A stretch of DNA of 15,433 bases, taken from positions 1 to 15,433 of the forward strand of contig CANDSI010000005.1 in NCBI GenBank assembly GCA_947388575.1, given 5' to 3'. The position numbers and the translations under genes are program-made. The number at the start of each line of letters is the position of its first letter. The stretch's first letter is position 1. Of this stretch, positions 6,803 to 13,313 are shown one piece after another. This DNA is from an uncultured Mycoplasma sp. Lineage in GTDB: Bacteria > Bacillota_I > Bacilli_A > RF39 > UBA660. Below the pieces are notes generated by a model. The model searched no databases, was not told the origin of the DNA, and saw only the letters and a program-made list of their open reading frames with translations.

Positions 6803-6845
6803 AATATCACCTTAATAAATTAATATGTTTAAAAAAAATATTTTA

Positions 6846-6873
6846 GAATTAAAAAATCTCCATTTGGAGATTT
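6846..6873 (-). terminator. Intrinsic terminator of gerE
   Basis: On the minus strand AAATCTCC pairs with GGAGATTT (plus positions 6866-6873 and 6854-6861) around a 4-base loop, followed by a T-run. It lies just after the gerE stop and before gerM. Confidence 0.85.
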
Positions 6874-6875
6874 AT

Positions 6876-7082
6876 TTAAAACGAAATTTCACCTAATTTT
6901 AATAATTCTACTACGGCATTAGCACGTCCTTTTACTTCTAACTTTTGCATAGTATTCGATATGTGATTTCGTACAGTTTTTTCACTTATTTTTATTTTTT
7001 TTGATATTTCTTTTGTAGATAAGCCTTGAACTAAAAGTGTGAATATTTCATGTTCTCTTTTGGTTAAAATGCTTCTTTTCAC
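6876..7082 (-). CDS. gerE: Spore-specific transcription factor GerE
   Basis: GerE is the LuxR-type regulator that acts last in the mother cell, activating or repressing sigma-K-dependent coat genes. The protein is nearly a bare DNA-binding domain and closely matches B. subtilis GerE (74 residues): LTKREHEIFTLLVQG, ISEKTVRNHISNTMQKL and VKGRANAVVELLKLGE. The helix-turn-helix lies at about residues 21-41. I chose GTG at 7080-7082 (68 residues) because AGAAAGGAAAG lies six bases upstream. An in-frame GTG at 7136 would add 18 residues but has no binding site and lies upstream of the putative sigma-K -10. An internal ATG (M9 of the longer form) also lacks one. Confidence 0.95.
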   Translation of the reverse strand: MKRSILTKREHEIFTLLVQGLSTKEISKKIKISEKTVRNHISNTMQKLEVKGRANAVVELLKLGEISF

Positions 7083-7119
7083 GTGTATCTTTCCTTTCTG
7101 TTTTAATACCATTCTAATG

Positions 7120-7147
7120 TATTTTATGAGATACACATGATTTTTGT
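7120..7147 (-). promoter_or_regulatory. Putative sigma-K promoter of gerE
   Basis: On the minus strand, AC (plus 7146-7147) is followed after 17 bases by CATAAAATA (plus 7120-7128), a full match to the sigma-K -10 CATAnnnTA. In B. subtilis gerE is itself a sigma-K target. Transcription would begin near 7112, about 30 bases before GTG 7082. Confidence 0.65.
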
Positions 7148-7153
7148 TAAATT

Positions 7154-7648
7154 TTAACTACCAAATTTAACTGTTATGTATTTAGTTTCATTAAAAAGTT
7201 CTTGGACACTTCTAATGATATTATTAGCTAATTTAGTATCATGCTTAGAAGATGCAATGGTTATTTTAATGTTATTTTCTTCAATACTTACAAATGAATC
7301 TAATTTATAAGTGTCTTTTATTTTCTTTACTATTGTTTCTTTTGTGCTTTCTTTTTTGTTTATTTCTTGTAATTCGTCATAAGCGTGACTTTTTTCTTCT
7401 AAACTAGAACTATTATTTAATAATACGTTTTGTAATTCTTCAATTTTTGATACTAATGCTTCTTCATCTGCTACTTTTAGAGCAACTAAAGTCTCATTTT
7501 CACTTATGACAACTTTAGTGCCATTATTATTTGTATTGTTTACATTTAATGTTGATAATGTATCCTCAGACATAGTTAAATAATAAATACTTAATACCAT
7601 GATGAGAGAAAACAGGGTTATAAACCAAAGATTTTGTTTGTTTATCAT
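7154..7648 (-). CDS. spoIIIAH: Stage III sporulation protein AH (SpoIIIAH)
   Basis: SpoIIIAH is the mother-cell ring protein that binds SpoIIQ of the forespore and forms the intercellular channel. The 164-residue protein starts with a short basic end and one membrane helix (about 8-26, LWFITLFSLIMVLSIYYL), as in the family. A linker and a long helix (about 60-100) precede a C-terminal ring-building domain like those of YscJ/FliF (about 105-164, with TIVKKIKDTY, FVSIEENNIKITIA and LANNIIRSVQELF). It is shorter than the B. subtilis protein (218), mainly in the linker. The ATG has AGAGGA nine bases upstream. No other spoIIIA gene is in the window, so it is separate from the usual spoIIIAA-AH operon or that operon lies elsewhere. 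Confidence 0.88.
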   Translation of the reverse strand: MINKQNLWFITLFSLIMVLSIYYLTMSEDTLSTLNVNNTNNNGTKVVISENETLVALKVADEEALVSKIEELQNVLLNNSSSLEEKSHAYDELQEINKKESTKETIVKKIKDTYKLDSFVSIEENNIKITIASSKHDTKLANNIIRSVQELFNETKYITVKFGS

Positions 7649-7674
7649 TAAATTTATCCTCTTCTTTCTAATTA

Positions 7675-7703
7675 ATAATATGATGTCATTAAATTAAATA
7701 TGT
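7675..7703 (-). promoter_or_regulatory. Putative sigma-E promoter of spoIIIAH
   Basis: On the minus strand, ACATATT (plus 7697-7703) is followed after 14 bases by CATATTAT (plus 7675-7682). This fits the sigma-E pattern of ATATT-type -35, 14-15 spacer and CATAnnnT. B. subtilis spoIIIA genes are sigma-E dependent. The start would lie near 7668, just before the ribosome binding site. Confidence 0.65.
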
Positions 7704-7731
7704 TAAAATTGTAGTTATTTGAGATACTTTT

Positions 7732-7740
7732 TGATATAAT
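7732..7740 (+). promoter_or_regulatory. Extended -10 promoter of the PF06541 gene
   Basis: TG-A-TATAAT with no good -35 at 17 bases. It is divergent from the spoIIIAH promoter about 30 bases away. The predicted leader is only about ten bases. Confidence 0.6.
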
Positions 7741-7756
7741 TAAATAGAGGTATATT

Positions 7757-8512
7757 ATGGAAATTTTAGTTTATGGTTTTTTAATTTTTTTCTTTTCTTC
7801 GTTTGTAGGCTATTTTTTGGAAGTCTTTTGGGTGTTTTTAGGCTCAAAAAGGTTAGTTAATAGAGGCTTTTTGTGTGGACCTATAATTCCTATATATGGA
7901 GTGGGAGCTATTCTTATTTTAATTTGTCTGTTTAGATATTATAGCGATCCAATAGTGGTATTTGTGTTTGGATTAATTATTACTAGTGCTTTGGAATATT
8001 TTGTATCGTTTTTAATGGAAAAAGTATTTCATAACAAGTGGTGGGATTATAGTAGCATTCCTTATAATTTGAATGGTAGAATATGTCTTAGAAATTCTTT
8101 TGCTTTCGGTATTATGTCTTTGGTTGTTGTTTATTTGGTAGCACCATTATTTGCAATGTTGTTTGGCTTACTTAGTTTTAAAACTTGGTCTATAATTGCT
8201 ATTGTTTTATTTGTTTTAGTAATGCTTGATACAATTTATTCTATTTATGTTGCTTATAATTTACGAAATAGAATTATTATTGTTGAAGAACTTAAGAATG
8301 AAAAGATATCAAAGATTCCAATGATTTTTGATAAAAAATTAAAAGAATTAACGGAAGGTATTAAAGGTTTTCCAAATCGTTTATTAAAAGCATTTCCAGA
8401 TTTAGAAAAACAGTATCATAATAGTTTTGAAAAAATGAAACAATATAGATTACAAGAGAAGGAAAAAAGAAAAGTTTTTAAAGAAAAATTAAAGAATAAA
8501 TATAAGAAATAA
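7757..8512 (+). CDS. Putative ABC-transporter type IV membrane protein (PF06541)
   Basis: This 251-residue integral membrane protein belongs to the poorly understood CmpB-like family that is common in Firmicutes. The family name suggests a permease, but no transport substrate is known to me. About five membrane segments are visible (residues roughly 3-25, 36-60, 67-88, 110-140, 143-168). The family signature WWDYSSIPYNLNGRICLRN (about 96-114) and the early motif RGFLCGPIIPIYG are clear. The last 75 residues form a basic helical cytoplasmic tail (KEKRKVFKEKLKNKYKK at the end). The ATG has AGAGG six bases upstream. It is monocistronic between its own promoter and terminator, and no ATPase gene is adjacent. 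Confidence 0.85.
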   Translation: MEILVYGFLIFFFSSFVGYFLEVFWVFLGSKRLVNRGFLCGPIIPIYGVGAILILICLFRYYSDPIVVFVFGLIITSALEYFVSFLMEKVFHNKWWDYSSIPYNLNGRICLRNSFAFGIMSLVVVYLVAPLFAMLFGLLSFKTWSIIAIVLFVLVMLDTIYSIYVAYNLRNRIIIVEELKNEKISKIPMIFDKKLKELTEGIKGFPNRLLKAFPDLEKQYHNSFEKMKQYRLQEKEKRKVFKEKLKNKYKK

Positions 8513-8528
8513 GAATGTTTTGGTTTTT

Positions 8529-8565
8529 AAAGATAAAAGTTTGGGCTTTTATCTTTTTCTGTTTT
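8529..8565 (+). terminator. Intrinsic terminator after the PF06541 gene
   Basis: AAAGATAAAAG (8529-8539) pairs perfectly with CTTTTATCTTT (8546-8556) around a 6-base loop, followed by T-rich sequence. Confidence 0.88.
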
Positions 8566-8569
8566 ACGA

Positions 8570-8575
8570 TATAAT
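8570..8575 (+). promoter_or_regulatory. -10 element of the lepA promoter
   Basis: A perfect TATAAT lies 15 bases before the lepA ATG. The -35 region falls in the preceding terminator and is poor. The leader would be very short. Confidence 0.45.
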
Positions 8576-8590
8576 ATAAGAGGTGTTTTT

Positions 8591-10387
8591 ATGAATGCAA
8601 AAAATATAAGAAATTTTTCAATTATAGCACATATTGATCATGGTAAGAGTACTCTGGCTGATCGTATTTTGGAATGCACTAATGCTCTTGAGGCGAGAGA
8701 AATGAAAGCTCAAACTTTAGATAGTATGGATCTTGAAAGAGAAAGAGGTATTACTATAAAACTTAATGCTGTAGAATTACATACTAAGTATAATGGTGAA
8801 GAATATGTTCTTAATTTGATAGATACGCCAGGACATGTCGATTTTTCATACGAAGTATCACGAAGCTTGGCTGCTTGCGATGGCGCTATTCTTGTTGTAG
8901 ATGCAGCTCAAGGGATAGAAGCTCAAACTATTGCGAATTTATATTTAGCAATGAATAATGATTTAACTATTATTCCAGTTATAAATAAAATTGATTTGCC
9001 TAATGCTAATGTGCCTAAAGTAACAGAAGAACTTAAACGTGTGTTTGGCTTTAAAGAAGAAGAAATAATTTTGTGTAGTGGAAAAACTGGAGAAGGAGTT
9101 CCTAAACTTATTGAAGAAATAATTAAAAGAGTTCCGGCGCCCGTTATTCCAGATACTGATGTGACAAGAGCTTTAATTTTTGATAGTAGATATGACGCTT
9201 ATAAAGGTATTGTTGCTTTAATTAAATTAGAAAGTGGAAAAATTAAACTTAAAGATAGTATTAGAATGATGGCTTCAAATTCAGATTTTGAAGTAGTGGA
9301 ACTTGGTGTTAGTACACCTAAAGAAGTGAAAAAAGAAGCATTATGCGCTGGAGAAGTCGGTTATTTATGTGCTAGTATTAAAGATATATCTAAAGTTCAA
9401 GTTGGTGATACAATTACTTTAAGTAATAATCCAGCCAAAGAACCTATTAAAGGATATCAAACAATGAAACCAATGGTTTATTCTGGTTTATTCCCAGTTG
9501 AACCTAATCAATTTGAAGCCTTGAAAGATGCACTTAATAAGTTGAAACTTAATGATGCGGCATTAGCTTTTGAAGCGGAAACTTCTGATGCTTTAGGATT
9601 TGGGTTTAGAACAGGCTTTTTAGGATTGCTTCATATGGATGTTATTATGACTCGTATAGAAAGAGAATTTAATATTGGCATTATTGCTACTAGTCCAAGT
9701 GTTATATACAAAGTTACTTTGAATAGTGGAGAAATATTAGATATTGATTCTCCTAATAAAATGCCAGATAGAACTACAATTTCACATATTGAAGAACCTT
9801 TTATCTATACGAATATTATTGTTCCTAGTGATTATATAGGGCCAATAATGGAACTTTGTCAAGATAAACGTGGAGTTTATAAATCTATGGAATATATAGA
9901 TGAGACAAGAGTAAATATTCATTATGAAATTCCTCTATCAGAAATAGTTTATGATTTTTTTGATAAACTTAAAAGTTATACTAAAGGTTATGCTTCTTTT
10001 GATTATGAAATATGTGGTTATAGAGAATCAAACTTAGTTAAAATGGATATTTTACTTAATAGTAGTCCAGTTGATGCATTAAGTGTTATTGTTCATAAAG
10101 ATTTTGCTTATCCTAGAGGAAGAACAATAGTTAAAAAATTAAAAGAATTGATACCCAGACAGATGTTTGAACTTCCTATTCAAGCGAGTATTGGTTCAAA
10201 AGTAATTGCTAGAGAAACTATAAGCGCTATGAAAAAGAATGTACTGGCTAAATGTTATGGTGGAGATGTATCACGTAAAAGAAAACTTTTAGAAAAACAA
10301 AAAGAAGGAAAGAAAAGAATGAAAATGGTTGGTAGTGTTGAAGTTCCTCAAGAAGCCTTTTTAGCTGTTTTGAGTGGTGAGGAATAA
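8591..10387 (+). CDS. lepA: Elongation factor 4 (LepA), translational GTPase
   Basis: LepA is a ribosome-dependent GTPase linked to back-translocation and 30S assembly. The 598-residue protein is full length. G-domain motifs are AHIDHGKST (13-21), [15 protein letters not shown] and NKIDLP. Domains II and III follow, then a C-terminal EF-G-V-like part, and finally the LepA-specific end with [24 protein letters not shown] and the closing [12 protein letters not shown]. The start ATG follows AGAGGTG. A ribosome binding site for the next gene is embedded in its last codons. lepA-hemW order is conserved in Bacillus; here one gene sits between them. Confidence 0.98.
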   Translation: MNAKNIRNFSIIAHIDHGKSTLADRILECTNALEAREMKAQTLDSMDLERERGITIKLNAVELHTKYNGEEYVLNLIDTPGHVDFSYEVSRSLAACDGAILVVDAAQGIEAQTIANLYLAMNNDLTIIPVINKIDLPNANVPKVTEELKRVFGFKEEEIILCSGKTGEGVPKLIEEIIKRVPAPVIPDTDVTRALIFDSRYDAYKGIVALIKLESGKIKLKDSIRMMASNSDFEVVELGVSTPKEVKKEALCAGEVGYLCASIKDISKVQVGDTITLSNNPAKEPIKGYQTMKPMVYSGLFPVEPNQFEALKDALNKLKLNDAALAFEAETSDALGFGFRTGFLGLLHMDVIMTRIEREFNIGIIATSPSVIYKVTLNSGEILDIDSPNKMPDRTTISHIEEPFIYTNIIVPSDYIGPIMELCQDKRGVYKSMEYIDETRVNIHYEIPLSEIVYDFFDKLKSYTKGYASFDYEICGYRESNLVKMDILLNSSPVDALSVIVHKDFAYPRGRTIVKKLKELIPRQMFELPIQASIGSKVIARETISAMKKNVLAKCYGGDVSRKRKLLEKQKEGKKRMKMVGSVEVPQEAFLAVLSGEE

Positions 10388-10388
10388 T

Positions 10389-10859
10389 ATGGATAAAAAT
10401 TTTATTTGGCAGGTTGGTGAATATATCGCTGAGGGACATACTATTAGCGAAGCGGCTTTATATTTTCAAAAATCTACTAGTAGCATAAAAAAATATTTGG
10501 CTAAAATTAGAAATAAAGATAGTGATTGCTATAATGAGATTTTAGCTGAAAAAATTAAATTAGCACAAGCTAAAATAGAACTTGAAGGTCAAAAAAAAGG
10601 TGGGAGTTTAGGAAATAGAACTAGAAATATGGAATATTGGCAAATTGAAATGTATCTTAAAGCTTTTATATCAAGTGGCTTATCTTTAGAAGCTTTTGCA
10701 GATTTATCTTATATTCCTAAGTCCACCTTATATGATAATTTCTGTGCGATTAAAGATCCTGATTTGTATAATAAATTTAGAGATTATATGACTAGGCATC
10801 ATCCAGGTGACATTTTAGATAAAGGTTATGATCTTGAGGATAATTCATGGAAAAGATAA
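10389..10859 (+). CDS. Duplicated helix-turn-helix protein, SpoIIID-like
   Basis: This 156-residue probable DNA-binding protein has two similar halves. The first (about 6-75) resembles SpoIIID: VGEYIAEGHTISEAALYF, then KSTSSIKKYLAKI, a helix, and GQKKGGSLG in place of SpoIIID's RGGEATK. The second (about 80-135) repeats the plan: YLKAFISSGLSLEAFADLSYI, PKSTLYDNFCAIKDPDLYNKF. Shared residues (G-S/T-L/I-x-E, KST, YN) suggest internal duplication. I chose ATG 10389 with GGTGAGG just upstream rather than GTG 10374 inside lepA. It overlaps hemW by 13 bases and sits between lepA and hemW, whose neighbours in Bacillus include sporulation genes. The SpoIIID link is by pattern only; a YlxM-like or terminase-small-subunit-like HTH is possible. 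Confidence 0.6.
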   Translation: MDKNFIWQVGEYIAEGHTISEAALYFQKSTSSIKKYLAKIRNKDSDCYNEILAEKIKLAQAKIELEGQKKGGSLGNRTRNMEYWQIEMYLKAFISSGLSLEAFADLSYIPKSTLYDNFCAIKDPDLYNKFRDYMTRHHPGDILDKGYDLEDNSWKR

Positions 10860-11938
10860 AATCTATTTATATTCATATTCCTTTTTGTAATAGCATTTGT
10901 TCATATTGCGATTTTTGTAAAGTTCTTTATAATGGTAGTTGGGTAAAACCTTATTTTAAAAAGTTGGAAGAAGAAATTGATAATATTTATATGGGAGAAG
11001 TTATTGAGACTTTATATATTGGTGGAGGGACTCCAAGTTCGTTAAATTTGGATGAATTATGTGAATTATTTAAAATAATAAGCAAATTTAAAATAAGTAA
11101 AAATATAGAGTTTACTTTTGAATGTAATTTAAATGATTTGGTAGAGGAGAAGCTTGAATTTTTATATAAAGCAGGTGTTAATAGACTAAGTGTCGGAATT
11201 GAATCTTTTAATGAAAGTAAACTTAAATTTATGAATAGAGAAGCTGATTTTAAAGATGCTAAAGAAAAATTAGATTTGGCTAAAAAAATAGGTTTTAAAA
11301 ACATTAATGTGGATTTGATGTATGCAATACCAGAGGAAACTAATAAAGATTTAATAAGTGATTTGAAATTGTTTTTGAAATTAGAGCCAGTGCATATTAG
11401 TACTTATAGTTTAATGATTGAAAAAAATACTTTAGTAGGTCTTAATAAAATTAAGCCAATTGAAGAAGAACGCGATTCGAAAATGTATGAGATTATTTGT
11501 AATACATTAAAAAAAGCAGGTTACATCCATTATGAAGTATCTAATTTCTCAAAAGATGGATATCAATCTAAACATAATTTGACTTATTGGAATAATAATG
11601 AATATTATGGTTTTGGATGTGGCGCTAGTGGTTTTGTAGCAGGTGTTCGTTATGAGAATACGAAAAGTTTAACAGAGTATTTAAAAGGTAATTTTGTTAG
11701 TTCTAAGGCTTTAATGAGTAAAATAGATAATATGGAAAATGAACTTATTTTAGGATTTAGAAAATTAGATGGAATATGTTTAGCACAATTTTATGATAAA
11801 TATAAAGAGAATATGCAGGATATATTTCCTATTAAACCATTAATTAAAAGTGGAGAATTAATCTTTAAAGAGGGTATGGTATTTGTTAATCATGATAAAT
11901 TTTATGTCATGAATGAGATTTTAATTAAGTTAATCTAG
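10847..11938 (+). CDS. hemW: Radical SAM heme chaperone HemW (HemN-like)
   Basis: The 363-residue protein begins YIHIPFCNSICSYCDF, with the iron-sulfur cysteines Cys14, Cys18 and Cys21. GGGTPS (59-64) is the SAM-binding glycine motif. Later blocks RLSVGIES, DLMYAIPEET and HNLTYWNNNEYYGFGCGASGF fit the HemW branch. It lacks the longer N-terminus of true oxygen-independent coproporphyrinogen oxidase HemN, so heme chaperone is the better label. No heme-synthesis gene is in the window. ATG 10847 overlaps the previous gene by 13 bases and has TGAGGA upstream. A terminator covers its stop. Confidence 0.93.
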   Translation: MEKIKSIYIHIPFCNSICSYCDFCKVLYNGSWVKPYFKKLEEEIDNIYMGEVIETLYIGGGTPSSLNLDELCELFKIISKFKISKNIEFTFECNLNDLVEEKLEFLYKAGVNRLSVGIESFNESKLKFMNREADFKDAKEKLDLAKKIGFKNINVDLMYAIPEETNKDLISDLKLFLKLEPVHISTYSLMIEKNTLVGLNKIKPIEEERDSKMYEIICNTLKKAGYIHYEVSNFSKDGYQSKHNLTYWNNNEYYGFGCGASGFVAGVRYENTKSLTEYLKGNFVSSKALMSKIDNMENELILGFRKLDGICLAQFYDKYKENMQDIFPIKPLIKSGELIFKEGMVFVNHDKFYVMNEILIKLI

Positions 11939-11960
11939 TATATGATTAACTTTTTTGTTT
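11927..11960 (+). terminator. Intrinsic terminator of the lepA-hemW operon
   Basis: AAGTTAATC (11927-11935) pairs with GATTAACTT (11944-11952) around an 8-base loop holding the hemW TAG, followed by TTTTTTGTTT. Confidence 0.85.
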
Positions 11961-11981
11961 AAAATAATAATGGTGGTAGTA

Positions 11982-12383
11982 ATGCTTGAAGAATTAAAAA
12001 TTTTAAATGGAGAATTGTCAATAGAATTTGATCCTTTAAATTCTAAATATACAGTTTTTTTAAATGAAAATGATAATCAATTAGATATAGAATATAAATT
12101 AAAAAGTGATACAAATATAACTATTGAGGGTAATTATAATTTAGCAGATGGAAGTATTGTTATAATTAGTGTAACAGATGGAAAAAAAACAATAGATTAT
12201 TATTTTAATGTATATATAAATAAAACTGAAGAGGTTAATAAATCGATTGTTAATGGAACTCTATTAGAGGTTGATTCAAAAAAAGAGATTTCAGAATATG
12301 CTGGACCTGGAATTGCTTGCTTATGTTTTGTTTTAATATTATTTCTATTTGTATTTTTATTTCATAAGAGAAAAGCTAAATGA
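11982..12383 (+). CDS. Small C-terminally anchored protein with a cadherin-like beta-sandwich domain
   Basis: This 133-residue protein opens with one cadherin-like beta-sandwich domain (PF12733-like, about 3-80): LKILNGELSIEFDPLNSKYTVFL, an acidic middle, and GKKTIDYYFNVYI. A linker and one membrane helix (about 106-127, PGIACLCFVLILFLFVFLF) follow, ending in HKRKAK. That basic end predicts a cytoplasmic C-terminus, so the domain should face outside, yet no signal peptide is present. Extending the frame upstream reaches a TGA (11943-11945) before any signal could form. ATG 11982 is preferred because GGTGGT lies upstream; ATG 11970 and TTG 11955 are alternatives. No promoter is clear between the hemW terminator and this gene. 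Confidence 0.65.
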   Translation: MLEELKILNGELSIEFDPLNSKYTVFLNENDNQLDIEYKLKSDTNITIEGNYNLADGSIVIISVTDGKKTIDYYFNVYINKTEEVNKSIVNGTLLEVDSKKEISEYAGPGIACLCFVLILFLFVFLFHKRKAK

Positions 12384-12387
12384 TTTG

Positions 12388-12400
12388 TGTAAAGTTTACA
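12388..12400. repeat. 13-base perfect dyad TGTAAAGTTTACA
   Basis: The two 6-base arms are separated by one base. This is too tight for an RNA hairpin of full length, so it is more operator-like than terminator-like. It lies just after the stop at 12383, far from the comEA promoter. Confidence 0.4.
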
Positions 12401-12425
12401 TTAATTTTTTAAAAATAATTATTTT

Positions 12426-12513
12426 ACAGATTTTAATGATTTAGGTTGATTTTTTTATAGATTTTGATATTTCTGCTAAACAGATTTTGCATTTTTATAA
12501 TACAGATTTTAAT
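12426..12513. repeat. Four spaced copies of an ACAGATTTT-like motif
   Basis: Copies start near 12426 (ACAGATTTTAAT), 12457 (ATAGATTTTG), 12480 (ACAGATTTTG) and 12502 (ACAGATTTTAAT), spaced about 31, 23 and 22 bases. The last is the left arm of the terminator at 12502-12527. Low-complexity AT content makes chance matches plausible. Confidence 0.4.
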
Positions 12514-12530
12514 TAATCTGTTTTTTTATT
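12502..12530 (+). terminator. Intrinsic terminator upstream of comEA
   Basis: ACAGATT (12502-12508) pairs with AATCTGT (12515-12521) around a 6-base loop, followed by seven T residues. It would end transcription of the beta-sandwich protein gene. Confidence 0.8.
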
Positions 12531-12543
12531 TTATTTTATCTTT

Positions 12544-12552
12544 TGTTATAAT
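12544..12552 (+). promoter_or_regulatory. Extended -10 promoter of comEA-comEC
   Basis: TG-T-TATAAT with a T-rich but otherwise poor -35. No ComK-type box (paired AAAA-N5-TTTT) stands out above the AT background. Confidence 0.6.
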
Positions 12553-12575
12553 GTTTGCGGAAAGGAGGTATTTTG

Positions 12576-13313
12576 ATGCAAAGCATTTTATATTATTTAA
12601 AAAAATATTTTAAGGAAATCTTACTTTATGCTTTATTGCTTGTTTCTTTGGGAATGCAAATGTTTGTTTTGATTAATTATGAAAATAAAGATAATGTTAT
12701 TTCTGATAATCTTGCTTATACGAATTTAGATGATACTCAAACTAACGAAGTTGTTAAAGAAGAAAAAGAAATTTTGAATAAAAGCGTTTTTGTCGATATA
12801 AAAGGAGCAATTAAAAAACCTGGTGTTTATGAAATGAATAGTGATTCTATTGTAAATGATGTGGTAAAGGTAGCTGGTGGTTATACAACAAATGCTTATC
12901 AAAATGGTATTAATTTAAGCAAAAAGATTAAAGATGAAATGGTTATATATATTTATACCAAATCAGAAATGGCAAAATATTTAGAAAGTAATGATAGTAA
13001 TTCTATAATTAAAAATGAGTGCAATACATCAGATTATAATATTTGTGAATGTGTAAATGATAAGTATAGTATTATCGAAATTGGTTCAAATAATAGAAAT
13101 GATAGTGACAATTCAGAAATAAAAGTAATTAATATTAATAATGCTGGTGTAAGTGAACTTAGTACTTTAGTTGGAATAGGCGAATCTAAAGCACAAGCTA
13201 TTATAAAATACAGAGAAGATAACGGAAAATTTACAAAAATTGAAGATATTATGAATGTATCAGGAATAGGAGAGAAAGCTTTTGAAAAGATTAAAGATTT
13301 TATTACAATCTAA
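12576..13313 (+). CDS. comEA: Competence DNA receptor ComEA
   Basis: ComEA binds double-stranded DNA outside the membrane and hands it to ComEC during natural transformation. The 245-residue protein has an N-terminal membrane anchor (about 13-34), an acidic spacer, an SLBB domain (about 70-128: VFVDIKGAIKKPGVYEM, VVKVAGGYTTNAYQNGINLSKK) and a C-terminal tandem helix-hairpin-helix DNA-binding domain (about 184-245: ININNAGVSELSTLVGIGES, then GIGEKAFEKI). A low-complexity Asn/Ser linker with three cysteines (150-160) joins the two domains. I chose ATG 12576, eight bases after AAAGGAGG, over TTG 12555. There is no comEB between it and comEC. Confidence 0.95.
   Translation: MQSILYYLKKYFKEILLYALLLVSLGMQMFVLINYENKDNVISDNLAYTNLDDTQTNEVVKEEKEILNKSVFVDIKGAIKKPGVYEMNSDSIVNDVVKVAGGYTTNAYQNGINLSKKIKDEMVIYIYTKSEMAKYLESNDSNSIIKNECNTSDYNICECVNDKYSIIEIGSNNRNDSDNSEIKVININNAGVSELSTLVGIGESKAQAIIKYREDNGKFTKIEDIMNVSGIGEKAFEKIKDFITI

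Noticed and set aside
6821..6827. CATATTA on the minus strand as a sporulation -10 for gerM
   Set aside because: No matching -35 for sigma-E, sigma-G or sigma-K lies at the required spacing, and the motif is common in AT-rich DNA.
7083..7136. N-terminal extension of GerE from GTG 7136
   Set aside because: No ribosome binding site precedes it, it crosses the putative sigma-K -10, and GerE proteins begin only a few residues before LTKRE.
10248..10439. Minus-strand open frame of 63 codons across the lepA end
   Set aside because: It is antisense to lepA and the next gene, has no ribosome binding site, and looks like composition-driven Phe/Leu-rich translation.
10987..11304. Minus-strand open frame of 105 codons inside hemW
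   Set aside because: It is a Ser/Leu-rich shadow of a well-supported gene, with no start signal or family resemblance.
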